Shown here piece after piece: positions 1-5,119 of a stretch of 5,174 nt of DNA (its first letter is position 1; each line of letters starts with the position of its first letter). Location: assembly GCA_964453035.1 (NCBI GenBank), contig CAYVOX010000182.1:1-5174 (forward strand), given 5' to 3'. This stretch comes from CAYVOX01 sp964453035 (GTDB lineage Bacteria; Chloroflexota; Anaerolineae; Anaerolineales; Anaerolineaceae). Below the pieces are notes generated by a model. That model ran no database searches and was not told the DNA's origin. It saw nothing but the letters and a program-made list of their open reading frames with translations. The translations under genes and the position numbers were made by a program.

Positions 1-35
1 GAACGCACCCTACAACTTGAGCGCGTCCTACAACT
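1..35. repeat. Two-copy direct repeat, 18-nt period
   Basis: Positions 1-17 and 19-35 match at 14 of 17 bases and share the exact 9-base core CCTACAACT (9-17 and 27-35). The first copy begins at the window edge, so more copies may lie upstream; there is no third copy downstream. Two readings are possible. It may be an intergenic repeat or tandem operator ahead of the promoter at 67-75. Alternatively, reading frame 1 is open from base 1 to a TAG at 76-78 and would encode a 6-residue repeat (ERTLQL, ERVLQL) at the C-terminus of an upstream + strand gene. The repeated CTA leucine codons are unlike the codon choice of the genes here, which favours non-coding DNA. Confidence 0.5.
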
Positions 36-66
36 ACCCAACACATCCCCCCCTTTTCACCGCCTG

Positions 67-75
67 TGCTACACT
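67..75 (+). promoter_or_regulatory. Candidate extended -10 promoter, leaderless mRNA
   Basis: TGCTACACT fits an extended -10 element (TG, one base, then a TATAAT-like hexamer at 70-75). It ends six bases before the ATG at 82, so transcription would start at or very near the A of that ATG. The bases before the ATG contain no Shine-Dalgarno-like purine run, consistent with a leaderless message. No convincing -35 box is seen at the usual distance, where the sequence is a run of C. This is inferred from spacing alone. Confidence 0.4.
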
Positions 76-81
76 TAGCTT

Positions 82-756
82 ATGTCCGCCATCAAACTTT
101 CCCCCTCCGATCTCACCTTCCTGTGGGACGAATGTCCCCGCTGCTTTTACCTCAAAGTGGTGCAGGGCTTTGCCCGCCCCTCCGGCGCTTTCCCAAAAAT
201 TTTCACCCGCATCGATGGCCTGATGAAAAAACACTTCGGCGGAAAGCTCACCCGGGCCATCTCGCCCCTCCTGCCAACCGGCGTGGTACGCATGGGCGAA
301 AGCTGGGTGGAATCCCTGCCCATCGCGCCCCCCGGCAGCCCCATCCAGGTTTTCTTCAGGGGCAAGTATGATACCCTGCTCGAATTCGACGACGGCTCCT
401 ACGGCGTGGTGGATTTCAAAACCTCGGACGTCAAACCCGAGAACGTTCCCTTCTACTCCCGCCAACTGCACGCCTACGCCTACGCCCTCGAGCACGCCGC
501 CCCGCGCGCACTCTCCCTGGCGCCCATCACCCACCTGGGCCTGCTGACGGTTGAACCCGACGAAATGCAGGTCATTGACGGTAAAATCGCCTACCTGGGC
601 AAAGTGGCCTGGCAGCCCTGCCCGCTGGATTGGGAAGGCTTCCTGGATTTCACCGCCCGGGTGGCATCTGTTCTGGCCCAGCCCCAGCCGCCCGATCCCG
701 GTGCCACCTGCCCCTACTGCGCCTACCGCCAATCCGCCCGCCAGACGGGCCTCTGA
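82..756 (+). CDS. Stand-alone PD-(D/E)XK (RecB/Cas4-like) nuclease
   Basis: The 224-residue protein has the hallmarks of the PD-(D/E)XK nuclease superfamily in its RecB/Cas4-like branch. The metal-binding core is visible as GKYD (D97), then VVDFKT with D111 and K113, followed by QLHAYAYAL (Q128, Y132), the usual Q-x-x-x-Y helix. Cysteines lie at both ends: C18 and C21 in ECPRC, and C210 and C213 in CPYCAYR. They probably clamp the fold with an Fe-S cluster or zinc, as in Cas4 and AddB, although those enzymes typically use one N-terminal and three C-terminal cysteines. A soluble DNA-processing nuclease is likely; substrate and pathway are unknown. There is no helicase domain and no cas1 or cas2 within view. 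The start fits because family resemblance begins at LSPSDL, residues 6-11. It is convergent with the phage-like cassette and could be a host gene flanking it. There is no Shine-Dalgarno sequence. Confidence 0.85.
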   Translation: MSAIKLSPSDLTFLWDECPRCFYLKVVQGFARPSGAFPKIFTRIDGLMKKHFGGKLTRAISPLLPTGVVRMGESWVESLPIAPPGSPIQVFFRGKYDTLLEFDDGSYGVVDFKTSDVKPENVPFYSRQLHAYAYALEHAAPRALSLAPITHLGLLTVEPDEMQVIDGKIAYLGKVAWQPCPLDWEGFLDFTARVASVLAQPQPPDPGATCPYCAYRQSARQTGL

Positions 757-765
757 CCCGGGCGC
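736..765. other. Convergent gene junction with small GC hairpin
   Basis: The stop of the nuclease gene (754-756) and the stop of the opposing hub-like gene (766-768) are nine bases apart. GCCCG (736-740) and CGGGC (746-750) can form a 5-bp stem with a 5-base loop inside the 3' end of the nuclease gene, about 15 bases beyond the opposing stop. It could slow polymerase from the - strand side, but no T-run follows on either strand. It therefore lacks the signature of an intrinsic terminator, and transcription from both sides may overlap. Confidence 0.25.
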
Positions 766-2268
766 TCACCCCACCCGCACCTGCCCGTCATCCGCCTCCC
801 AGCGCAGGCGCTCCAGCCACATCCGCTCGCTCGCCATCGCTGCCCAGGGGGCATCCATCACCGCCCACTGGCCCACCAGTTGCGCCGCCATGCAGCCCGC
901 CGCCTCAGCCCCGCTGGCGGTCAGTAGGTTGCCAAGAGCATCCATGCGGTACACCGCTGTACTCTCCTCCGGCCTGGCGTAAATCACCAGCACGCGCTCC
1001 GGCGTCACAAACGGCAGTAGTTCAACCCCATCGGTAGTCCCCGCGCGCAGGTGAGCGGTGATTTCCTCCAGCGCGGTCTTATCCCCTGAGCGGTACGGGT
1101 TGGTATAGATCCCACTCACCGCGTCCAGCCGCACCCCGCTCAGGAATTGCCCTCCCTCCGCCGCCGAGGCTGCTGCAGCCGCCTGGGTGGTGGTCTCAAC
1201 CGTCCCCGCCACGCGAAAGAGCAAATCCGCATCCGGGCTGCGCGCCGCCCAGCTGGCCCCGCCCCACAGCCGCAACTCACCCCCCGCATATCCCAGTGAT
1301 TCATTCATCCGCAGGCGGTAGTAAGCGCTGGCATTGCTGCCCCCGCTGCGGCTGAACACCAGCCAGTAAGGTGTATTCGCTGCCAGCGCCGCCGCCGACT
1401 CCAGCGTGAACCTCACCCAGGCAAAGTCCTCCCTCACCGCCGCGCCCGCCAGGCTGGCAGAAGCCAGCACACTCCCCGGCACCCCGCTCGCATCTGCGCA
1501 CAGTTCGCAGCGCAGAGCATCTGCCGGGCTGCCCTGCCGGCGCGCATTCACCCACGCCTCCCCCGCGCTCCAACCGCCTGTCCCCGTGGTGAAGCCCTGC
1601 GCTACCCTGGTGTGCGCCGCCGCATCACCCACCGGCTGGACGCCCCTGCCCTCACCGGTGTATTCCACCAGACCGGCACTGCTGGCGTAGTGTTTCCAGC
1701 CCAGCGTCTCAAACCAACCCACCGCGTGCAGTTCAAGCTCAATTCCCTCCACAATCCCACAAAGCACCGGCAGCACGCGCAGCTTCGAGAGCTTACCCAG
1801 TTGCGCCGCGCGGTAAGCCTCGGCTTGCGCCGGCGTGGCAGCCTCCAACTCCACCTGGCGCTCCCTGACCCCAAACACCGCCTGAGACTCAGGATCATCC
1901 GCCCAGCCGGTGGTGCAGCGCGTGCCCCCGCCGCGCAGGGTGGACCCGCTGCTCTCATAAGATACCCGCACGCGGTTTGCCAGCCCATCCAGGGTCAACC
2001 TGCCGCCCGTACTACCCTGCCGCACCGTCACCGTTTCCACCAGCCCCCACCAGGCAACGCCGCCGCTCTCATCATAGAGTTCCAGCCCGCAGCGCAGCAG
2101 TTCCGCCAGTTCTGCCGCGTTCGCCCAGTTCACCCGCGCGCGCAGCACCGCTTCCGCGCAGCCCCCCGCCGCCACCGACCAGGAGCACCCCTCCGCCTGC
2201 CACGCCGCCTGCGGCGTCAGCCGCGCTCCGTTGGAACGGTCTCTAAAGTACGGTACCAGTTTCATCAT
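766..2268 (-). CDS. Baseplate hub-like tail protein with inserted lectin-like domain
   Basis: This 500-residue protein appears to be a phage tail tip/baseplate hub-like protein split by an inserted domain. Residues 1-200 give a beta-rich N-terminal part with GCSWSV (28-33), WWGLVETVTV (73-82) and LDGLANRVRVSY (93-104), a pattern I associate with hub proteins of Chloroflexota phages. Residues 373-500 resume with GQFLSGVRL, SGIYTNPYRSGDKTAL and HLRAGTTDGVELL. Between them, about 221-354, lies a choice-of-anchor-R-like beta sandwich: VAQGF, GVPGSVLAS, NTPYWLVFSR, YYRLR, YAGGELRLWGG and LLFRVAG. An Ala-rich linker (361-370) follows. The role is probably in the adsorption apparatus, with the insert exposed. 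GGGAG sits only two bases before the first ATG (2268) but five before the second (2265), so the second may be the true start. It is the last gene of the cassette, 15 bases after the preceding stop. The fold calls are inference. Confidence 0.65.
   Translation of the reverse strand: MMKLVPYFRDRSNGARLTPQAAWQAEGCSWSVAAGGCAEAVLRARVNWANAAELAELLRCGLELYDESGGVAWWGLVETVTVRQGSTGGRLTLDGLANRVRVSYESSGSTLRGGGTRCTTGWADDPESQAVFGVRERQVELEAATPAQAEAYRAAQLGKLSKLRVLPVLCGIVEGIELELHAVGWFETLGWKHYASSAGLVEYTGEGRGVQPVGDAAAHTRVAQGFTTGTGGWSAGEAWVNARRQGSPADALRCELCADASGVPGSVLASASLAGAAVREDFAWVRFTLESAAALAANTPYWLVFSRSGGSNASAYYRLRMNESLGYAGGELRLWGGASWAARSPDADLLFRVAGTVETTTQAAAAASAAEGGQFLSGVRLDAVSGIYTNPYRSGDKTALEEITAHLRAGTTDGVELLPFVTPERVLVIYARPEESTAVYRMDALGNLLTASGAEAAGCMAAQLVGQWAVMDAPWAAMASERMWLERLRWEADDGQVRVG
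1207..1608 (-). other. Inserted choice-of-anchor-R-like domain (protein region)
   Basis: This stretch encodes residues 221-354 of the hub-like protein. The order of motifs is characteristic: an opening VAQGF, a G-x-P-x-D turn (GSPADAL, 246-252), a D-x-S-G-x-P-G loop (DASGVPG, 259-265), a buried W-x-x-F strand (WVRFTLE), the NTPYWLVF strand (298-305), paired tyrosines, then YAGG with GG-x-SW. Such modules occur in secreted bacterial proteins and phage tail proteins, presumably as binding domains. Removing it would leave the two hub halves adjoining, which supports a domain insertion. The ligand is unknown. Confidence 0.6.
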
Positions 2269-2283
2269 CGCTCCCTTCCCGCC

Positions 2284-3657
2284 TCACAGCACCCTGCGCC
2301 GCCGCTGAAAGCGCATCGAAACCGTGAAGGTCGTATCAATCAACATGCTCGCCCCCGAACGGTGCAGGAAGAAGAAGCGCGTATTCATTCCCGGCGTGAG
2401 ATAGAGCGAGCGCCCCGCCCGCGCGTGGCTGGGCAGTGCCAGCAGCGTGGCGGCATTCCAGCGGTATGAGCCGCTCTTCTCCCCCTCCTGCAGATTGTAC
2501 CCGGCAGCCACCGCCTCGATCATATCCAGCCGGTTGTACCCGTCCGTCGGCAGCAGTTGCACAAAATCCGCATCCAGCGTCACCGCGGCGCTCGCCGTCT
2601 TCATCGCATACAGCGAAAGGCTCATGGCATCATGCGTGTTGCTCCTTGCAGGGTAGGGCGGCAGCCGCACCGCGTTGAATTCTACGCACGGTGCCCCCGC
2701 CGCCGATTGCACCCAGCCGCTGTCGTAGGCCGCCGTGTGCCCCGCCCCGTAAGTGACCTTCATCTTCAACCAAAGGTCGCTGTAGGCGTGGTTATTGGCC
2801 AGGCGTAGGATTGGCCTGTATTCCTTGCCGCGGAACAGGGACATGTGACTGGCGCTCACCTCAAAGCTCGCCACCCGCGCCTCCGCCCCCGCCGTCCACG
2901 CCAGCCGCCCAAAATACCCGGCACTGCTGCCGGCATCCGCCGTGCCCGTTAGCGTCACCCCACTGCCCGCCGTGCCCAATTCCCCCTCATAGACCGGTTT
3001 CCAGGCAGGCAGCGCGCCGCCCGTCTCCATCTGCCCGATCCACACCTGGCTCACGCTGCGCCCCGTGTTGGCGTGCGTGATGGTCAGTTCTATCGGTGCC
3101 GGCAGGTCTCCGGCGATGTCCTCTGCGGCAATATCCACAAAATTATCGTGCCCGGCGGTGATGTCGTAGTGGTTATACACCGTCAGGCTCGCCTGCCTGC
3201 TCCCGTTGCGGTTGGTCAGCAGCAGCACCTCCCCCGCGCTCTCCTCCCAGAAGTTCACCCGCCGGATGTACACCCGCGCCACATCCCTGCCCAGCTCACG
3301 TGCAGCCAGCCCCAGCGGATTGGCGCTCACCCGCCCGCTCAACACCTGGCTCTGCCATGTCACGCCCACGTCCTCATATTCCACCTGCAGGTACAACCGG
3401 TCGTTGCGGGTGCGGGCATCATACCGGGCAAAACCCAGCAATTCCGAGAGCGTATCCAGCAGGTTTTGCAGCTGTGCGCGCGTCCCCGCCAGGCTGAGCT
3501 TGATTTCCTCGTCAATCACCTCCTGCCCGCCCTCCTGAGCCGCCCGTCCCACCCCCGCCGGGTAAAATGCCCCCCGCACCGGAGCGCTCACCCCGTCGCC
3601 GTCCAGCTGCAGCGCGCGCGTTCCATCTTCTGTGTCAAGGTACAGAAAAATCTTCAC
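2284..3657 (-). CDS. Dit-like distal tail/baseplate protein with beta-rich extension
   Basis: A 457-residue protein read from GTG at 3657, one base after the preceding stop. An in-frame TTG at 3681 would add eight residues and overlap the previous gene; its product, GWQGWCE, adds no recognisable fold, so GTG is preferred. A weak AAGGA lies nine bases upstream. Numbered from the GTG, residues 1-140 hold a beta-alpha-beta region with VIDEEIKLSL (47-56), a helix LQNLLDTLSELL and a terminal NFWEE (135-139), resembling the N-terminus of siphovirus distal tail proteins and similar phage tail proteins. GDLPAPIELTI (183-193) starts a second beta domain. Residues 222-370 alternate beta strands and Gly turns (GYFGRLAW, DLWLKMKVTYG) like a jelly-roll carbohydrate-binding module. 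The C-terminus ends with a basic FQRRRR. It probably joins the following hub-like protein in a baseplate. The superfamily guess is moderate and the module assignment weak. Confidence 0.6.
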   Translation of the reverse strand: MKIFLYLDTEDGTRALQLDGDGVSAPVRGAFYPAGVGRAAQEGGQEVIDEEIKLSLAGTRAQLQNLLDTLSELLGFARYDARTRNDRLYLQVEYEDVGVTWQSQVLSGRVSANPLGLAARELGRDVARVYIRRVNFWEESAGEVLLLTNRNGSRQASLTVYNHYDITAGHDNFVDIAAEDIAGDLPAPIELTITHANTGRSVSQVWIGQMETGGALPAWKPVYEGELGTAGSGVTLTGTADAGSSAGYFGRLAWTAGAEARVASFEVSASHMSLFRGKEYRPILRLANNHAYSDLWLKMKVTYGAGHTAAYDSGWVQSAAGAPCVEFNAVRLPPYPARSNTHDAMSLSLYAMKTASAAVTLDADFVQLLPTDGYNRLDMIEAVAAGYNLQEGEKSGSYRWNAATLLALPSHARAGRSLYLTPGMNTRFFFLHRSGASMLIDTTFTVSMRFQRRRRVL

Positions 3658-3658
3658 C

Positions 3659-4231
3659 TCACACCATCCTTGCCATCCCAAAAAGGATCCCGTTACCCAC
3701 CACCACGTTCAGCGCGCCCCCGCTGTTCTGATAAACTTGCACCTCGGCGTAATCCCCCTCGTTCAGGCAGCACAGGGCGCAGGTGCTCATATACTGGGTG
3801 TACGCGCCACCGTTGATGACAGTTGTCCCCACCCAGCCCGCCCCGCCGTTAAGCCTGAAGTCCAGGTAGCGCTGCCCGCTGGCATTGGCCTCCCACCCCA
3901 GCATGCACCACAGCAGGTAAAGCCCGCCGGTGTAAGCCGTCAGCCGCTCAGGAACAGCCGCGCTCCACATCCCAAACGGGTCGCTCGCGGCTGCGCTGAA
4001 GCTCAGCCAGCTTTGCGTGGCGTTCGTGATGCTCTGGCTGGAATCGCGCGCCACCAGCGCCGCCATCGCCGTTGATTTGCGGATAGCCCCCTCCAGCGCC
4101 AGCGCGCCCGGCTGCGCGGGTTGATCCAGCGCCCCCAGGTGCAGCCCTCCACCAAAACGCCCGTCCCCGCCGATGCCCGCCTGCCCCAGCGCGTCTGCCA
4201 CCGTCTGCAACACCTTTGGATGGCTGTTCAC
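3659..4231 (-). CDS. Tail/surface protein with C1q-like C-terminal domain
   Basis: A 190-residue protein read from GTG at 4231, which has GGAGG four bases upstream and lies 11 bases after the preceding stop. An ATG at 4270 in the same frame would overlap the previous gene by 28 bases and lacks a comparable ribosome-binding site. Residues 1-58 form a Gly-rich lead segment (GIGGDGRFGGGLHLGAL) without an obvious fold, perhaps an attachment region. Residues 59-190 look like a C1q/TNF-type jelly roll: ITNATQSWLSF, then DPFGMW, RLTAYTGGLYLLWCMLGWE, G-x-RYLDFRLNG, LNEGDYAEVQVYQNSG and NGILFGMARMV. Such domains usually form compact trimers and occur in phage tail fibres and virion decoration proteins. 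Cysteines at 109, 151, 154 and 155 are unusual for an intracellularly assembled protein. Target binding or capsid/tail decoration are both possible. Confidence 0.6.
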   Translation of the reverse strand: MNSHPKVLQTVADALGQAGIGGDGRFGGGLHLGALDQPAQPGALALEGAIRKSTAMAALVARDSSQSITNATQSWLSFSAAASDPFGMWSAAVPERLTAYTGGLYLLWCMLGWEANASGQRYLDFRLNGGAGWVGTTVINGGAYTQYMSTCALCCLNEGDYAEVQVYQNSGGALNVVVGNGILFGMARMV

Positions 4232-4242
4232 TTGTCCTCCGC
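4232..4242 (-). promoter_or_regulatory. Ribosome-binding site that fixes a GTG start
   Basis: On the - strand the 11 bases between the stop at 4243-4245 and the GTG at 4231 read GCGGAGGACAA. The GGAGG core is correctly spaced for the GTG and far too downstream for the ATG at 4270. This is why the C1q-like gene is annotated from GTG. Confidence 0.65.
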
Positions 4243-4680
4243 TCACCACTGCGGCGCGCTTTCGTTCCATTCCAGCGCGGCGTGCGGCGCGTTCTGGCTT
4301 TGCTGCAGCCGCCCCAGCCGGATGAGCCCCAGCAGCCCGGCGTAGCGCTTGCCGGCGGTAGCGGTCCAGTCCAAAAAGCGCATCGAGGCCTCCTCGTTGA
4401 AGTTTGGCGTCTCCAGCCGGTCAACAATGCGCGCAAAAGCCGCGAAGAACTCCGCGCCGGTCACCAGCGCGGTCTCGTCCTCCTTTTGCAGCGTCGTCAG
4501 CGAGGCCGAATCCAGCCCGCTGAGCAGCGGCGGTTCGCCGTAATAGCGGCCCAGGTCGCTCACCGCCCGCCGGATGGCCTCATCCAGCGCGTCGTCATCC
4601 CACACCGCCCGCCCCTCATCTCCCAGCCCCACCGCCACCCGGCTGCGGATGGTGGCTAAAGTAACTGTGCTCGTCGTCAT
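4243..4680 (-). CDS. Probable head-tail connector (gp6-like) protein
   Basis: A 145-residue, largely alpha-helical protein. The opening (TLATIRSRVAVGLGD), the acidic DDDALDEAIRRAVSDLGRYYG (28-48), with the spacing of a start-of-helix connector motif, and a central FFAAFARIVDRLE helix resemble small head-tail connector or adaptor proteins such as the gp6-like family. These bind the portal ring and close the head. A C-terminal helix (KRYAGLLGLIRLGRLQQSQ, 111-129) ends in a short polar tail. The ATG at 4680 has a strong AAGGAGAG seven to eight bases away, within an A-rich spacer. It starts 18 bases after the Ig-like gene stops. Its position after small head-proximal genes suits a neck protein. 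The assignment rests on size, helix pattern and context, not on an invariant motif, so a generic structural protein is also possible. Confidence 0.45.
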   Translation of the reverse strand: MTTSTVTLATIRSRVAVGLGDEGRAVWDDDALDEAIRRAVSDLGRYYGEPPLLSGLDSASLTTLQKEDETALVTGAEFFAAFARIVDRLETPNFNEEASMRFLDWTATAGKRYAGLLGLIRLGRLQQSQNAPHAALEWNESAPQW

Positions 4681-4698
4681 TTTTTCTCTCCTTTTTGG

Positions 4699-4986
4699 TT
4701 AAAATACTGAGGGTTTCACGTACACCTGGCGCTCATCCGCGCACGCCGCCGCCCCTTCACCCTCCCAGCGGTAGTGCCAGGTGCCGCTCTCGTCCAGTTG
4801 AACATCGCGGCAATACATTCCCGTTGCGCTCCTGGTCACCTCCCCATTCGCATAGCTGAAGGTTTCCTCGTTGCCTGAAGGGTCCTGCACCCGCAGCGTC
4901 ACGACCGTCGGGTCGGCGGCGGCGCCGCCCACCGTGAACATCCCGCTGATGCGAATGGTCGCCCCTTTTGCATATCGATTTGCCAT
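4699..4986 (-). CDS. Small Ig-like phage structural protein
   Basis: A 95-residue all-beta protein. After MANRYAKG, strands of alternating hydrophobics follow: TIRISGMFTV (10-19), DPTVVTLRVQDPSG (25-38), EETFSYANGEVTRS (40-53), TGMYCRDVQL (55-64), then SGTWHYRWEGEG (67-78), whose tryptophans fit the last strands of an Ig-like sandwich, and finally RQVYVKPSVF. This pattern of a single small Ig-like domain between capsid-proximal genes is common in phage cassettes, where such proteins may decorate the particle or bind cell surfaces. The start at 4986 is supported by AGGAGG five bases upstream, and the stop of the preceding mini-gene overlaps this ribosome-binding site. No enzymatic motif is seen. 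Confidence 0.6.
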   Translation of the reverse strand: MANRYAKGATIRISGMFTVGGAAADPTVVTLRVQDPSGNEETFSYANGEVTRSATGMYCRDVQLDESGTWHYRWEGEGAAACADERQVYVKPSVF

Positions 4987-4995
4987 ACCTGCCTC

Positions 4996-5106
4996 CTAAA
5001 GCTGGTCACTGTCGCTGCCGCGCGCCTCGCACACGGCGCTGTCGCTCACCGTCACGCGCCCCACCCCGCCTGCTGCTGCGTTCACCTGCCAGAAAAGCAA
5101 TAACAT
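4996..5106 (-). CDS. 36-residue mini-gene, unknown function
   Basis: A short frame opens with ATG at 5106 and ends at TAG (4996-4998), encoding 36 residues: MLLLFWQVNAAAGGVGRV, then TVSDSAVCEARGSDSDQL. The support is positional. An exceptionally purine-rich GGAGGAGG lies five bases before the ATG, the gap to the preceding stop is 13 bases, and its own stop lies within the ribosome-binding site of the Ig-like gene. The N-terminus is hydrophobic (LLLFW) but too short for a clear membrane span. The second half is polar with two SDS-containing repeats (VSDSAV, GSDSDQ). It may be a small virion component or a leader peptide that couples translation to the Ig-like gene. I do not recognise a family. 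Confidence 0.55.
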   Translation of the reverse strand: MLLLFWQVNAAAGGVGRVTVSDSAVCEARGSDSDQL

Positions 5107-5119
5107 CCTGTCCTCCTCC
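5107..5119 (-). promoter_or_regulatory. Very strong Shine-Dalgarno sequence
   Basis: On the - strand the bases between the upstream stop and the mini-gene ATG read GGAGGAGGACAGG, starting directly after the TGA of the preceding gene. The double GGAGG, five bases from the ATG, is the strongest ribosome-binding site in the window and is the main argument that the 36-codon frame is translated. Confidence 0.6.

Noticed and set aside
34..732. Long open frame (232 codons) antisense to the nuclease gene
   Set aside because: It mirrors a gene with clear PD-(D/E)XK motifs; open antisense frames are expected with GC-rich third positions. Its translation shows no family motif.
736..750. Intrinsic terminator at the convergent junction
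   Set aside because: The 5-bp GC stem has no T-run on either strand, so it is kept only as a low-confidence structural note.
82..756. Assignment of the nuclease as CRISPR Cas4
   Set aside because: No cas1, cas2 or repeat array is within view, and the cysteine layout and DxK motif differ from typical Cas4. Only Cas4-like similarity is claimed.
1612..2469. 285-codon + strand frame across the hub-like and Dit-like genes
   Set aside because: Its translation is rich in Arg, Pro and His without recognisable domains, and it spans the junction of two well-supported opposite-strand genes.
3073..3816. 247-codon + strand frame opposite the Dit-like gene
   Set aside because: It lacks a ribosome-binding site and domain pattern and is antisense to two coherent genes, so it is a shadow frame.
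4231..4270. Upstream ATG (4270) as the start of the C1q-like gene
   Set aside because: It would overlap the connector gene by 28 bases and lacks a Shine-Dalgarno sequence, while the GTG at 4231 has GGAGG at good spacing.
3948..4436. 162-codon - strand frame overlapping the connector and C1q-like genes
   Set aside because: Arg/Gly-rich composition, no start signal, and complete overlap with two genes whose starts and stops fit the tight operon spacing.
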